Origin: Phytophthora quininea | Lineage: Eukaryota; Oomycota; Peronosporomycetes; Peronosporales; Peronosporaceae | DNA: 64,000 nt | Assembly (NCBI GenBank): GCA_011947345.1 | Contig: JAAVTG010000607.1 | Span: 171,984 to 235,983 of the forward strand | Direction: 5' to 3' | In this document: one piece after another, positions 46,348 to 56,849 of the stretch | How positions within the stretch are numbered: the stretch's first letter is position 1 | Layout: every line of letters begins with the position of its first letter | Notes under the pieces: generated by a model | Database searches by the model: none | What the model saw: the letters and a program-made list of their open reading frames with translations, nothing else | What the model was told of the DNA's origin: nothing | Translations under genes and position numbers: made by a program

Positions 46348-46608
46348 ATGGTCTCTGCTATCGCTGCCGCCTTCGCTCTCCTCCTCACCGCTACGGGTGC
46401 CAGTGCTCAAGGAAACTCAAGTTCAATCGCGTCTCAAAGCGGTTCGAGCGACGGTGTCTACAATGACACAGTCACTAGAGTCGATGTTCCTGTCGGTTCC
46501 AAGACGTACATGGCGAATCTCCGCATGACCCGGAACGGCACGAACATCTGTGCTGGTGTATTGATTTCTCCCACCCACGTGCTCACTACAGCGGTCTGCA
46601 TGGAAGCA

Positions 46609-46823
46609 TCTTGGAAAACAGTGGCGCAACACACGAGGGTAGATGTACGACAACTAACTTGTTTGTTTGGGCTCCAGATTCTGACTGACCTTTCGCCTTC
46701 TCCTACTCCTACTCCTACTTCTGAATCTTAGCTACCTACTGTGTCCCAGTAGTTCTGTCCAGCTTATATGCACGGTGCTTCACAGCACACCTTCAGCCTG
46801 GCGAAGTGCTCTGTATTCCAACA
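46609..46823 (-). repeat. copia 3' LTR, 215 bp
   Basis: In element orientation it starts TGTTGGAATACAG and ends TTCCAAGA, so the usual terminal CA is GA. By eye it is identical over all 215 bases to 51739-51953. It contains tandem tcctac triplets near 46699-46720 on the plus strand. Confidence 0.93.
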
Positions 46824-46833
46824 CTCCTCCTTT
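46824..46833 (-). other. copia polypurine tract
   Basis: In element orientation AAAGGAGGAG lies directly before the 3' LTR, the expected place for plus-strand priming. Confidence 0.7.
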
Positions 46834-46896
46834 GACGTGACTTTCTTGCTCCACGCAGAAAAGCTCGTCAACTCGTTCCGTTACCATCATTTTCAC

Positions 46897-49800
46897 TTAA
46901 ACCCTTATCATTCCAATCCGTTCCGACAACTCCTCAAAGCGCTGCTTGGCGAGAGGCTTCGTGAATAAATCCGCAGGATTATCTACCGACTTCACTTTGA
47001 GCATATACAGCTCGTTTTTCTTTACTTGTTCTCTCACATAATGCCATTTTAGTTCAATGTGCCTAGTACGGTGCCCGAATGTCGGATTCGTTGCCATAAT
47101 GTACGAAGATTGGTTGTCAACAACCAGAGTTATCTTTCGCTTCATCTCCGGCAAAAGTTCATCCAAAATGTTCATTATAGCTTTCCCTTCCATTGCTGCT
47201 TCACATGCAGCGACGTACTCAGCCTCCGCGGTTGATTGCGCTACAATTGTTTGTCTTCGAGATGCCCACGACACTGCTCCACCCATCAAGGTAAACACGA
47301 AACCTGTTGTGCTTTTTCGAGTGTCTACATCATTTGCCCAATCGCTATCCGAGTGTCCCTCAAGGTGTAGTCCAATGTCCATTTGTTTTCTCTTTTGATA
47401 CGTTATTCCCTTGCTAACAGTTCCAATCAGGTAGCGCATTACGCGCTTCAGCGCTCCAACATGCTGCTCAGTGGGGTGTTCCACGAATCGGCTTAACTGC
47501 CCTACAACAAACATCAGGTCCGGCCGCGTAGCAGTCACCAGATACATGAGACCACCAATCGCCTCTCGATACGGTACGATACCCTGTTTGTGCTGGCAAT
47601 TTCCATCTTTTCATGCTCACACTTCTTCAATTTTATTGTTGTTTCCATCGGAATTCCACATTTATTAGATTCACCTTTTTGAGTCCAAACTTCTCGCATA
47701 ACTTCAAAGCATACTCCTCCTGGTCGACAGTGATGTCCTTCTAAGTCTGACACACACGAATTCCTAAGTAGTTCTCCAGTAAACCCATGTCCTTGAAGCC
47801 GTAAGTTTTCTCTAGTCCCGCAAAGAACTCACATTTGAACTCCTCGCAGTTAGTAGTGCAAATCACATCGTCAACGTATAGCAGAACAAATGCCATAACA
47901 TCATCACGCGCGTAGAAATAGAGACACGGTTCTGTTTTGCACTGCATGAAGCCTTGTTCCTTCATGTGTTTGTCAATCTCCTCATTCCACTCTCGCCCTG
48001 ACTGTTTCAAGCCGTAGAGAGCTTGATCTACCCTGAAAACGCCATCGTCGGAGGGAAACCCGTCGATGTTCCTGATGTACTGCTTGATTTTTAACTTCGC
48101 ATTTAGGTATGCGTTGTTAACATCTCCTGACCATAACTCCCACCCGAGTGCACATGCAAGTGCAAGTATCATACGCACCGTTGATAGTCGTGCTACTGGT
48201 GAGAACGTTTCTTCGAAATCAACACCTGCAACTTGCTTGAATCCTTTTGCTACAATGCGCGCCCGAAATCTAGTGATATTGCCACAGTTATCGGTTTTTA
48301 CATCGTATACCCACTTAGTGTCGATAACATGCTGTCCTTCTGGCAACTGTGCAATCAATGTCAGCACACCCTTGTCTCGAAGAGCTTGCATCTCGTGCTC
48401 CATTGCTGCTTTCCACTCGTCTGCTTGTGGAGATCGCATTGCTTGACGAAACGTGTGAGGTATCTTCACATCTGATACGTGCCACTTTTTGCCTGGCATG
48501 GTCGGCCGTAACGTGGCGTTCATCACGTAGTCTTCTAGGTACTTTGGTGTCCTGTGCTCTCGTTTTGGTCGCTTCAGTTCACGCGGCTCAAAGCGCTGCT
48601 TCTTACTATCCTCTCTACGATCGACAGATGGCTCGCGATCACGTTTCTCAAAGTACTTGGGTGTCTCGCTAAGCTCCCGCATTTGGTTCAGCAGTTCTAG
48701 CTCTTGATTAATTATTGATCGTTCATTCCGCCCAAGTTCCCACGTCTCGATGTCCATTCTCTCTGGTTGATGATCAACAGCAACTATCTCAGCGGCAGTA
48801 TCTCCATCTTCGCTAAAAGCGTCATCTTCAACAGGACTGTCGTCAATAAAATCGTTCAGACCGTGGTTGTCTATGTTATCGTCTTGATCTTCCTGTTCTG
48901 GGGCGTCTGCTGGTCTCTCATCAGCAGTGGCTTCTCCGTTATCGTCACTCTCAACGTCGAACGTCTCACTGTCATCATTATGTAGGTCGATTTTCTCCCC
49001 GTCTTCTTCCCTGCTGCTGCAGCTAACAGCATCCATGGAGTTACTAATGTCAACGCCGTTGACATTTTCTCCAGCGTCTTCAACTTCATTTTCTGCGGTG
49101 TCTGTCACCTGGCGCAGAAACACTCGCGTCTGCATCAATGACGGCTCATCTGTTTCATTTTCATTATCGCCAATGCTCATCTGCTCATCTTCGACCATTT
49201 CGTCCTGAGCGTCATCATCACTCGTTCTCGACAGCATGTCATCGTCCGAGCTTTCGTCGCTATCACTATCTCCCCTTCAACATCGTCGTGTTGATCTGCT
49301 ATCCACGTAACTACAGAGGCTGGCAACGCGTTTCGATCTCGATACAAAATGTCTTCGTTCACTCGTACCGTGTACACCACCCGCGCCGTATGATATTGCG
49401 GAAAATACACCTTCGTGCCAATATTTTCCTCCGAGTATCCCAGCAGAAATCCTACATCACTAGTATCTGCCATCTTGGGCCTCAAGTCCTTCGGTATGTG
49501 TGCATACGTCAGTGCTCCAAAAGTGCGGATGCGATGCACGTCGGGCTTCTTCCCGTAGAACAACTCGTACGGTGTTCGCGTCGTACTTTACAAAGCACTC
49601 GGTTGCGAACAAAGCTGGCGTTTCTCAATGCATCCGGCCAAAAGCTAAGCGGTAGTCCTGAATGACTCAGCATGGTCTTCATTGTGTTCCGCAAGGTTTG
49701 AATTGCGCGCTCTGCATAGTTTACCGACGACCCGCCGGGAGCCACCGTAATGGGCTGGATTCCATGTTCGGCACGCCAGCGCCGCACGTCCTGGTTCACA

Positions 49801-51677
49801 AATTCACTGCCACTATCAGAAAATATTTTCTTCACAGGAAGTGAGAGCTGTCTCTCTGCCCATGCAACATATTCCATCAGTCGGCTGCAGGCTTCAGTTT
49901 TATTTGTCAGCATGTACACAGTCGTCCACCGTGAATATCCGTCCACAATAACTAGTACATGTGAAAATCGTGTTCGATTCTTTCGTCCGGGATCCATCAG
50001 ATCGACGAAGATGGCCTCATTTGGTTTCTGGAAATCGCGTTCAAACTGCGACTCACGTTTCGCTCTCTTTTGCTTTGTAATTTCGCAGGTCCCGCATGAC
50101 GGAAGGTCTCGAGTCTTCAAAAGCATGCCATGTACCAACTCTTTGTCCACCATTTGCTTCAGATGCTGTGCGCAGGTGTGGCCGAGTCTTGCATGCCACG
50201 TCTTAATCCCCGCAACTCCATCTGCCACCGTGAAGTTTGCCATTGTACCGTTTTCTCCTGGCCCTGGCTCCTCCTCGATCCATGCGTTGTGTGCCTCAAA
50301 GGTCCACACATTGTTCTCGCTCACGTTGCTTCGTAACACTAATTCACTGTCACGAAACAGTTTGCATTCACCAGTCTTTTCATTTTTCTTCTCAATGAAG
50401 CCTTGTTTTCTTGCTTGACCAACAGAGAATAAATTCCAGCTCGCGTTGGGCACGTATGCCACATCCTCCACGAAGATAGTCGTCAAAGTACCGTCGCCAA
50501 TATCTGTAGACAACGCAATGACCCCAGATCCACGTGCACTAGATTGGATGTCATTGGCAAACCCTTTACTTTCTCCGGGCTGCCATCAAAGTCTTGATAC
50601 GCCACGAAATATTTCAGCGTTCCCACTACGTGACCGCTCGCTCCAGTGTCGTAGACCCAGCGACGCGTATCGTAGTTCTTGTTCGCTTCAGCCAAACTGT
50701 TTTCTTCATCATTTGTGCTTGACTCTGTTGACTCCACTAGCTCCAGTCGATGCTCTGCATTTTTATTGCATTCAGCTCCATTCGACTTCTGCACTAGCGA
50801 TTTTATCGCTTCTGCACTGCTAGACTCCTTCTGTTCACGTTCAGGACAATTCTTCCGGATATGCCCACTTTTGTGACACTGAAAGCACTTAATTTCCCGT
50901 GCCTTCGTTTGCTGTGGCTGCTGCTGACTCTTCTGAGTTCCTGCTTTCCCAGCATTGTAATCACCTCCAGCCCGATGATTTCCAGCGGTTCCATGTCCGC
51001 TACCGAATTCTAGGTTCTCTTGTTTTAGTTGTGAAGCGGCAATCAGGATCAGGTCACGGACATCATCCACAGAAGTCGTCGCATTTGGACTCAGCGTCAC
51101 CATTTGGGCCAGCTGCAGATACTTTACGTGCTTCGGTAAACTCTTCAGCATAGCATCAATCATGTCCACATCGTGCACGACATACTTCATCGTAGCAAGA
51201 CGATCTCGGATTTCATACATTTGACTTAAATGCAGCGTCATGTCGTCACCTTTTACCGCTCGGGAATGCCACAGCTGATGCACCAGTTGACGCTGCTGAT
51301 GGACCTACAACGTCTGGTTCTTTGGCGCCTCAAAGATCTCCAACAGCGTTTTCCACATCTCTGTGCCATTTTTTTTTGCAAGACACGCTGCACCAGTCCT
51401 TGTGACAGCGAACCTAAGATCAGCCTCTTGATGGTGCCCTGCTTCTTTTCCACTCCTTCTGGTCCTCCGTCAAGGTGGTGGGGGTTGAGTCAGAAGGTTC
51501 TGGTCCTTGTTCGGTACCGTCCGCGATGCACTCGAGTCCGTCCTCCTCACAGCGGCTGATCATCACTGCTTTGTAGAACGCCCAGTGCTCGCCGTTCCAC
51601 TTGATCGGCATCCCCTTGGTGTTGATCTCCATTCCAGCCTGCGACCCTCCCGTGGATCCAGTTGTCACTCCATGCAT
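46897..51677 (-). pseudogene. copia gag-pol polyprotein, frames interrupted
   Basis: ATG 51677 (MHGVTTGSTGGS) begins gag. CFQCHKSGHIRKNC is the CCHC knuckle (about 50850-50885) and WVYDTGASGHV the aspartic protease site. WHARLGHTCAQH and the integrase core (VIVDGYSRWTTVYM; FSDSGSEFVN; a Glu in YAERAIQTLRN) follow. RT has DVNNAYLNA and LLYVDDVICT. RNase H has GHSDSDWANDVDTRKSTTG and AEAEYVAACEA, ending at 46897. Shifts occur in A runs, including 51369-51377 (A9) and about 51440-51450. TAG 47741-47743 interrupts between RT and RNase H. All catalytic residues remain. Confidence 0.9.
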
Positions 51678-51725
51678 CGTGCTCGTTGCAGTGCTTGACA
51701 GCGCAGTCTGCTTCCGTTGGCCTTT

Positions 51726-51738
51726 GGGCTCGTAACCC
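51726..51738 (-). other. Primer-binding site for half initiator tRNA
   Basis: In element orientation the 13 bases after the 5' LTR are GGGTTACGAGCCC. The anticodon stem-loop of eukaryotic initiator tRNA-Met is GGGCUCAUAACCC, whose complement differs at only one position (a G:U-type mismatch in the anticodon). This is the half-tRNA priming used by Drosophila copia and yeast Ty5. Confidence 0.7.
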
Positions 51739-51953
51739 TCTTGGAAAACAGTGGCGCAACACACGAGGGTAGATGTACGACAACTAACTTGTTTGTTTGG
51801 GCTCCAGATTCTGACTGACCTTTCGCCTTCTCCTACTCCTACTCCTACTTCTGAATCTTAGCTACCTACTGTGTCCCAGTAGTTCTGTCCAGCTTATATG
51901 CACGGTGCTTCACAGCACACCTTCAGCCTGGCGAAGTGCTCTGTATTCCAACA
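51739..51953 (-). repeat. copia 5' LTR, 215 bp
   Basis: Apparently identical to the LTR at 46609-46823. The target duplication AAGCA follows immediately at 51954-51958, and the primer-binding site lies directly inside at 51726-51738. Confidence 0.93.
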
Positions 51954-52660
51954 AAGCAGACCTTCGTTGGGCCTACATCGGCTCACGCTTCACCAACGGC
52001 ACCGGTGGCGAACTGTTTAGGATTTCGGCGATGTTGCCATACCCATCGGCCTTGGGGTCACCGAACGACGTCATGGTAGTGGAACTGGCGAGTCCTAGTT
52101 CGCTTGAGCCCATTGCCCTGCCGGCGGCGGACGGGTCCGACACCAAAGCGAACGGGTCGGTGACGATGGTTGGGTGGCCGTGGATCAAGGCTCAGTCCGC
52201 GTGGTCTTCGGAGCTGCAAAGTGGTGAGGTTACCGTCGTGGCCAACGAGCAGTGCTCGACGATGATGCCGTCCGACGGTCCGTCAATTGACGATTCCTTG
52301 ATGTGTGTCGGGGTCGTGCCAATGAAGACCCGTGCGGAGGAGATATCGGTAGCGCGGTGATCGTCACGGGCTCGAGTGGCCAGGATATGGTGGTGGGAGT
52401 CATTGCGTGGGGCTACGATTGCTACCTGGTTAACATGCCAAGCGTGCTCGCCCGTGTGTCATCTGTGCGGTCGTGGATCGACTCGGTTCTCAAGGGTTCC
52501 TGTGTCCACTAGAAGAGCATCTGCAACGGCGTGGCCTTGGTTCTTCTCGTAAAAATAAATCAATTGCTAGATGCTTGGGATTTCCTCGCATGTCTTCTAG
52601 GTGCTTGGATTTCATTCTGATCAGGTATTCCAACGTGGATTCAAAAGCGTAGAGTTTGCC

Positions 52661-54676
52661 TTACTTTGTCGATTCGTTATCAGGCGGGGCCATGGAGGCG
52701 ACTTGGCCGTCAGCCCACGCCTGAATTGCAGCAAGAAGAGCACCAACACCTACACATAGCTTAATGATAAGTAAGATATCAGCACATGCACCGCTTGTTA
52801 ACATACCGTCACCGAAAGCAAGCTTAGCAGCTCCTGCAGCTGGGTCCAAGCCGAAGTTGGCCATGACAGCGTTAAAGTTACCGGTCTGTAGGGCACTCAC
52901 GAGCGATCTAATGCTCTGGCGTAGCTGAGGCGAACGCAGCTATGAAAGCGTATTTGTAGTCGTCGTTAGACAAATCCGCAAACAGTCCCCATTTTGTTAG
53001 CTTTACCGTGGCGCGAAGCTCCGCAGGCGTTTGCGAACCTTCTGGGAGATGAGGAAGCAGTGCAGCGACACAAGCCGGGTCGTCCAAGATGCTGCTCAAG
53101 TTATCAGCGCTCAACAATTTTGTGAGCGACACCGGCTTCGGCTGCTGCTTCCGTACAATAACGTCGTCAGAAAAGCGAGTCCGATCAAAAATGTCATCGA
53201 TACAATGCTCACCGCAAACTGTTGGAAAGAAGCCATCGCGCGCTGAAGGTCCGCCGTCGTAAGAGTTCCTCCGGCGGGGGCATTAGCCGCAGACGCTGGT
53301 GCAGGAGCCGGACCTGCAGGATCTGCCGGTGTTGCGGGTGCAACAGGTACTTGGGATGTCGGAGCAGCGGGCGTGGATGCTATCGTGACAAAACAACAAA
53401 CACGGAGCAAGTTAATTTGTAATGCTGGCATTGCAGGAATCCGTCGGTCGCAGCGGTGAACAGCCTACACAAGATACAAGAAAACCGAGTAAGAAAGATG
53501 ATTCCGAGTAATCAAGCAGTAAAGACATCGCTACTTACATGGTGGAAGAGTAACACGGTGAGCACGAACCAATGCAGTACTTTGTTGGGGAATTACGTGT
53601 TGCTACCTACCCTCTCGGGGCGCGCATCCCTCAGCTTAGGACGACGTGTCCATATTGCCACCCCCAGATCCACTGCCACCGTCTCCGCCGCGACCGGCGG
53701 GTCTGTTCCCACTCCCCGAGTCGTTACCTGCATCTCCACCTGTATTGGGGTTGGAATTGCCTCCATCCCGCATGCTCTCCTCGATGGCGAGACGAAGCAG
53801 TTCGTCCTCGTCCATCTCGTCCACCTCCATGCCGCTCACGTCATGTTCGTGTTGGGTGGACGCTGTCGTGGCGGCGGCCGAGCTGCCACCGCCGTTCTGC
53901 GAAGCCTGTGACGACGACACCGCCGACGTGGCTGGCGACGAGGCCGCAGACTGCGCCCCCGCAGGCAGCCCCATGTTTTGCAGGATGTTCTGCAGCTCCG
54001 ACATTTGCACGGCCTGGCCGCCGCCGCGGCTCTGGTCGCCAGCACCCATGGCGCCGAGCATCTGCATGATGGCGTTGTGGTCTAGCTGGACATTGCTGCC
54101 AGCAGAGCGTCCACTGCTGTCCCCACTGGAGGACGCAGCTTGCGCGTTGTTCATGCAATCGTTGACCTTCTTGACCAACTCTTCATCGCGGGAGCTGTCC
54201 TTATTCTAATCAACGGTGGACATTGTTAACAAAAACACTGACGTGATCCACGATGGAGTCTTCTGTACCTGCATCCAGAAAAGAAGCGGCGAGACGAATT
54301 CTTGTACTGTAAAATGTAGACACGGTCATCTGGACGCCCAGTGTCTACCTTGGCGAAGTGCGCGTCCTCCGGGAAGATGATAAAGTCCTCGGGGCTGGCG
54401 CCCGTCTGTCTGTCGACCCACTGGAAGTGCAGTAGCTGGTCGTCCCCGCGAGAGAGACACACCTTGCCCTTCTCCAGCTGCGGCGTGATCAGGAACTTGC
54501 CGTTGGCCGTGGGCTTGACCGTCATCTTGCCGGCGTTGAAGCTCACGAGCTCGTTCTGCAGTACAGAAACGGGTTAGAGAGAGAGCTGCAAAGTGGGGAT
54601 GCTGGAGACGCACTCGACCGGCTGTGCTGGGCGCGCCGAACACGTTGCCGAACTGCGGGAACAGCGACGACGACAT
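52661..54676 (-). CDS. RPN13: Proteasomal ubiquitin receptor Rpn13/ADRM1
   Basis: Seven exons fit GT...AG joins: 54619-54676, 54269-54555, about 53636-54205, 53213-53379, 53007-53144, 52807-52939 and 52661-52749. Exon 2 is the Pru domain (VSFNAGKMTVKPTANGKF, LLHFQWVDRQTG, DFIIFPEDAHF), which binds ubiquitin and Rpn2. Exon 3 has MDEDELLRLAIEESMRDGG, a UIM-like helix. The last exons form the DEUBAD domain (LTKLLSADNLSSILDDPAC; SALQTGNFNAVMANFGLDP), which activates the deubiquitinase UCH37. Gaps: the T4 run (AAAA on the plus strand) at 54279-54282, and the exon 3 end, where a TAA at 53636 must be spliced out or frameshifted past. A UIM is not present in human Rpn13. Confidence 0.88.
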
Positions 54677-54904
54677 CTTCTCCCTCGACTTGGTCGCTTT
54701 GGATACTGAGGGAAACTGTGAAGGGTTTTGGCCAATGAGAGAGGTTTCAGATATTTACAGTTGTTTTTCTTGAAAAGTATGTGTGAAAAATGCGAAAACT
54801 TCATGCAAACTCGTCTACAGCTCTCAGATTGCGCGAAAGTTATTGCGTTCTTATGATCCGTCGAGTTGGACAAGTAGCGCTCTCAATCGATCTTGCTGCG
54901 AGCA

Positions 54905-54925
54905 AACCACTTTTCATTTTTCCCA
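54905..54925 (+). promoter_or_regulatory. Initiator-like core promoter of paralog D
   Basis: aaccacttttcatttttccc matches the oomycete initiator style (TCA then T/C) about 40 bp before the ATG at 54956. It probably survives from the functional ancestor. Confidence 0.4.
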
Positions 54926-54955
54926 GCATCGCCCCCCCAACTTTCGCAACTTCGG

Positions 54956-55600
54956 ATGAAGATCCTCGTTTCGATCGCTGTTATACTCGTCTCTCTCCTC
55001 TCAGTTTCATCACCAACAGATGCTCAAGGCAGTTCACACGACGAATATCAAGTCCGCTATGCTTCGACCTCGCTGATGGTTGCTGGCGAGAATGCTCCGG
55101 TCGGAGTAAGACCGTATGTGACTGGTCTGGGGTCAACGGCACCGATGACTTCGTGGTATTGGAAGTTGAGAGGGCCAGCTCGTACAAACCGGTGAAGCTC
55201 GCTGCTGCCGACGACTCCGACTTCAAAGAAGGTGACAATCAGATGGGGTCAAACGGGAAATAACGACACCCAGCCGGACGAGCGACGACAACTCCAACTA
55301 AAGATGTGGAACCAAGATAAGTGCGCGACGGCTGTGCTCCTAAGAGCGTCGTGGACGACTCTATGCAGTGCGCTTAAAAAGTGTGTGTGTGTGGGGGGGT
55401 ATCAGCTCGCTTCGGAGGCTGTGGTACTCCATTGATCAAGGAATCGTCGACGGGGAGGACGTGCTGATCGGAGTCGGGAGCTGGGCTTTTGGATCCTCGT
55501 CTAATTATGACCAGAGAGACGTCCGAGCAGCAAGCTCACGCGTGCGGCGAACACGACGAGATAGATCGATCTCATGTTTTTCAGTGAGGTACATTGGCTT
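54956..55600 (+). pseudogene. S1 protease-like pseudogene with internal deletion (paralog D)
   Basis: ATG 54956 starts MKILVSIAVILVSLLSVSSP (signal peptide), then NAPVGVRPYVTG as in paralog B. The next recognisable text is TDDFVVLEVERASSYKPVKL, so the segment holding the catalytic His is gone. The remainder (LKMWNQDKC, then TPLIKESSTG-like and LIGVGSWA pieces) is spread over three frames, with a G7 run at 55394-55400. Similarity is closest to paralog B. Confidence 0.75.
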
Positions 55601-55713
55601 CATTTAACTCGGTTGGCTAACGACTCTCAAAAGCCTAATGATCAATCTCATGTATATAGCAATTGATTTATTTTTACGAGAAGAACCAAGGCCACGCCGT
55701 TGCAGATGCTCTT

Positions 55714-56528
55714 CTAGTGGACACAGGAACCCTTGAGAACCGAGTCGATCCACGACCGCACAGATGACACACGGGCGAGCACGCTTGGCATGTTAACCAG
55801 GTAGCAATCGTAGCCCCACGCAATGACTCCCACCACCATATCCTGGCCACTCGAGCCCGTGACGATCACCGCGCTACCGATATCTCCTCCGCACGGGTCT
55901 TCATTGGCACGACCCCGACACACATCAAGGAATCGTCAATTGACGGACCGTCGGACGGCATCATCGTCGAGCACTGCTCGTTGGCCACGACGGTAACCTC
56001 ACCACTTTGCAGCTCCGAAGACCACGCGGACTGAGCCTTGATCCACGGCCACCCAACCATCGTCACCGACCCGTTCGCTTTGGTGTCGGACCCGTCCGCC
56101 GCCGGCAGGGCAATGGGCTCAAGCGAACTAGGACTCGCCAGTTCCACTACCATGACGTCGTTCGGTGACCCCAAGGCCGATGGGTATGGCAACATCGCCG
56201 AAATCCTAAACAGTTCGCCACCGGTGCCGTTGGTGAAGCGTGAGCCGATGTAGGCCCAACGAAGGTCTACTTCCATGCAGACCGCTGTAGTGAGCACGTG
56301 GGTGGGAGAAATCAATACACCAGCACAGATGTTCGTGCCGTTCCGGGTCATGCGGAGATTCGCCATGTACGTCTTGGAACCGACAGGAACATCGACTCTA
56401 GTGACTGTGTCATTGTAGACACCGTCGCTCGAACCGCTTTGAGACGCGATTGAACTTGAGTTTCCTTGAGCACTGGCACCCGTAGCGGTGAGGAGGAGAG
56501 CGAAGGCGGCAGCGATAGCAGAGACCAT
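55714..56528 (-). CDS. Secreted S1 protease homolog lacking catalytic His and Ser (paralog E, GIP-like)
   Basis: ATG 56528 begins MVSAIAAAFALLLTATGASA (signal peptide, cleavage near ASAQG). It has the chymotrypsin-fold blocks NICAGVLISPTHVLTTAVCM (His replaced by Val), PNDVMVVELA (Asp kept) and CGGDIGSAVIV (Ser replaced by Ile), and ends VRSWIDSVLKGSCVH. One frame gap lies at the C4 run 55913-55916. Loss of the triad while keeping Cys residues and the fold is the defining feature of Phytophthora glucanase inhibitor proteins, which bind host glucanases without cleaving them; that role here is inference. It is the intact partner of paralog C. Confidence 0.75.
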
Positions 56529-56849
56529 CTTGGTTGAAAGGGGGTGGGGAGTGGGGAGGAGGCTGCTAATACCGAAGTGAGTCGGTTCAAAAACTGAAGC
56601 GTAGTGAACTGCTGCGTCACTGGAGAACGACACACCATGCAATCTTCGGATGGGCTTCAACATACGTCTACAGACTGGTCACTCTGCCGATTGTGCGAAA
56701 GCGTTAACCGCGTCGCGTATTCATCGAGTTCTTGTGATCCGTCACTCGAGGTGACGATGGGCTGCTGCTGCTTTCGTACTGTTCTGTGGAGTTAGGTGAA
56801 AGCAAACCACACTTCATCTTACCTCTTCACCTCCACAACTAACTGCCAA
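56529..56849. promoter_or_regulatory. Shared divergent promoter of S1-like paralogs E and F
   Basis: 321 bp, inverted near-copy of 46028-46347. On the F side cacacttcatcttacctctt is initiator-like 50 bp before ATG 56850; on the E side (reverse strand) gactcacttcggtatt is initiator-like. Confidence 0.6.

Larger units (their letters stand above)
46609..51953 (-). mobile_element. Ty1/copia LTR retrotransposon, full length
   Basis: Domain order from right to left is gag with CCHC knuckle, protease, integrase, reverse transcriptase, RNase H, which defines copia (Pseudoviridae-like). It is bounded by 215-bp LTRs and 5-bp duplications AAGCA (46604-46608 and 51954-51958). The primer site abuts the 5' LTR and a purine tract abuts the 3' LTR. 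The inverted paralog at 55714-56528 provides the empty site. Coding frames are split by about seven one-base gaps, all in A runs, plus one in-frame TAG. Confidence 0.95.
46348..52512 (+). pseudogene. Secreted S1 protease homolog, triad lost, interrupted by copia (paralog C)
   Basis: The 5' part (46348-46608) encodes MVSAIAAAFALLLTATGASA (signal peptide) through VLTTAVCME. The 3' part resumes at 51959 with DLRWAYIGSRFTNGTGG and ends VRSWIDSVLKGSCVH, TAG 52510-52512. A 5,345-bp LTR element separates them, with a 5-bp target duplication. The His site reads AVC and the Ser site GDIGSA, so the protein is predicted catalytically dead, as in GIPs. One frame gap at the G4 run 52310-52313 is shared with the uninterrupted copy at 55714-56528. 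The insertion destroys this copy. Confidence 0.85.
45956..52569 (+). repeat. Inverted-repeat arm 1 (split by copia)
   Basis: 45956-46608 plus 51954-52569 (about 1.27 kb without the copia element and one target copy) match 55657-56921 in reverse orientation at roughly 99 percent by eye. The arm covers the signal peptide of paralog B, the divergent promoter, all of paralog C and 57 bp beyond its stop. Identity ends abruptly after caattgcta at 52569. Confidence 0.85.

Noticed and set aside
46897..51677. Programmed frameshifting as explanation for the split gag-pol frames
   Set aside because: There are too many shifts, all at A runs, and unrelated single-copy genes nearby show the same pattern. 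Copia elements normally use one frame.
53646..54209. 187-codon plus-strand Pro/Ser-rich frame
   Set aside because: Antisense of RPN13 exon 3, which carries the UIM-like motif and continues from the Pru domain.
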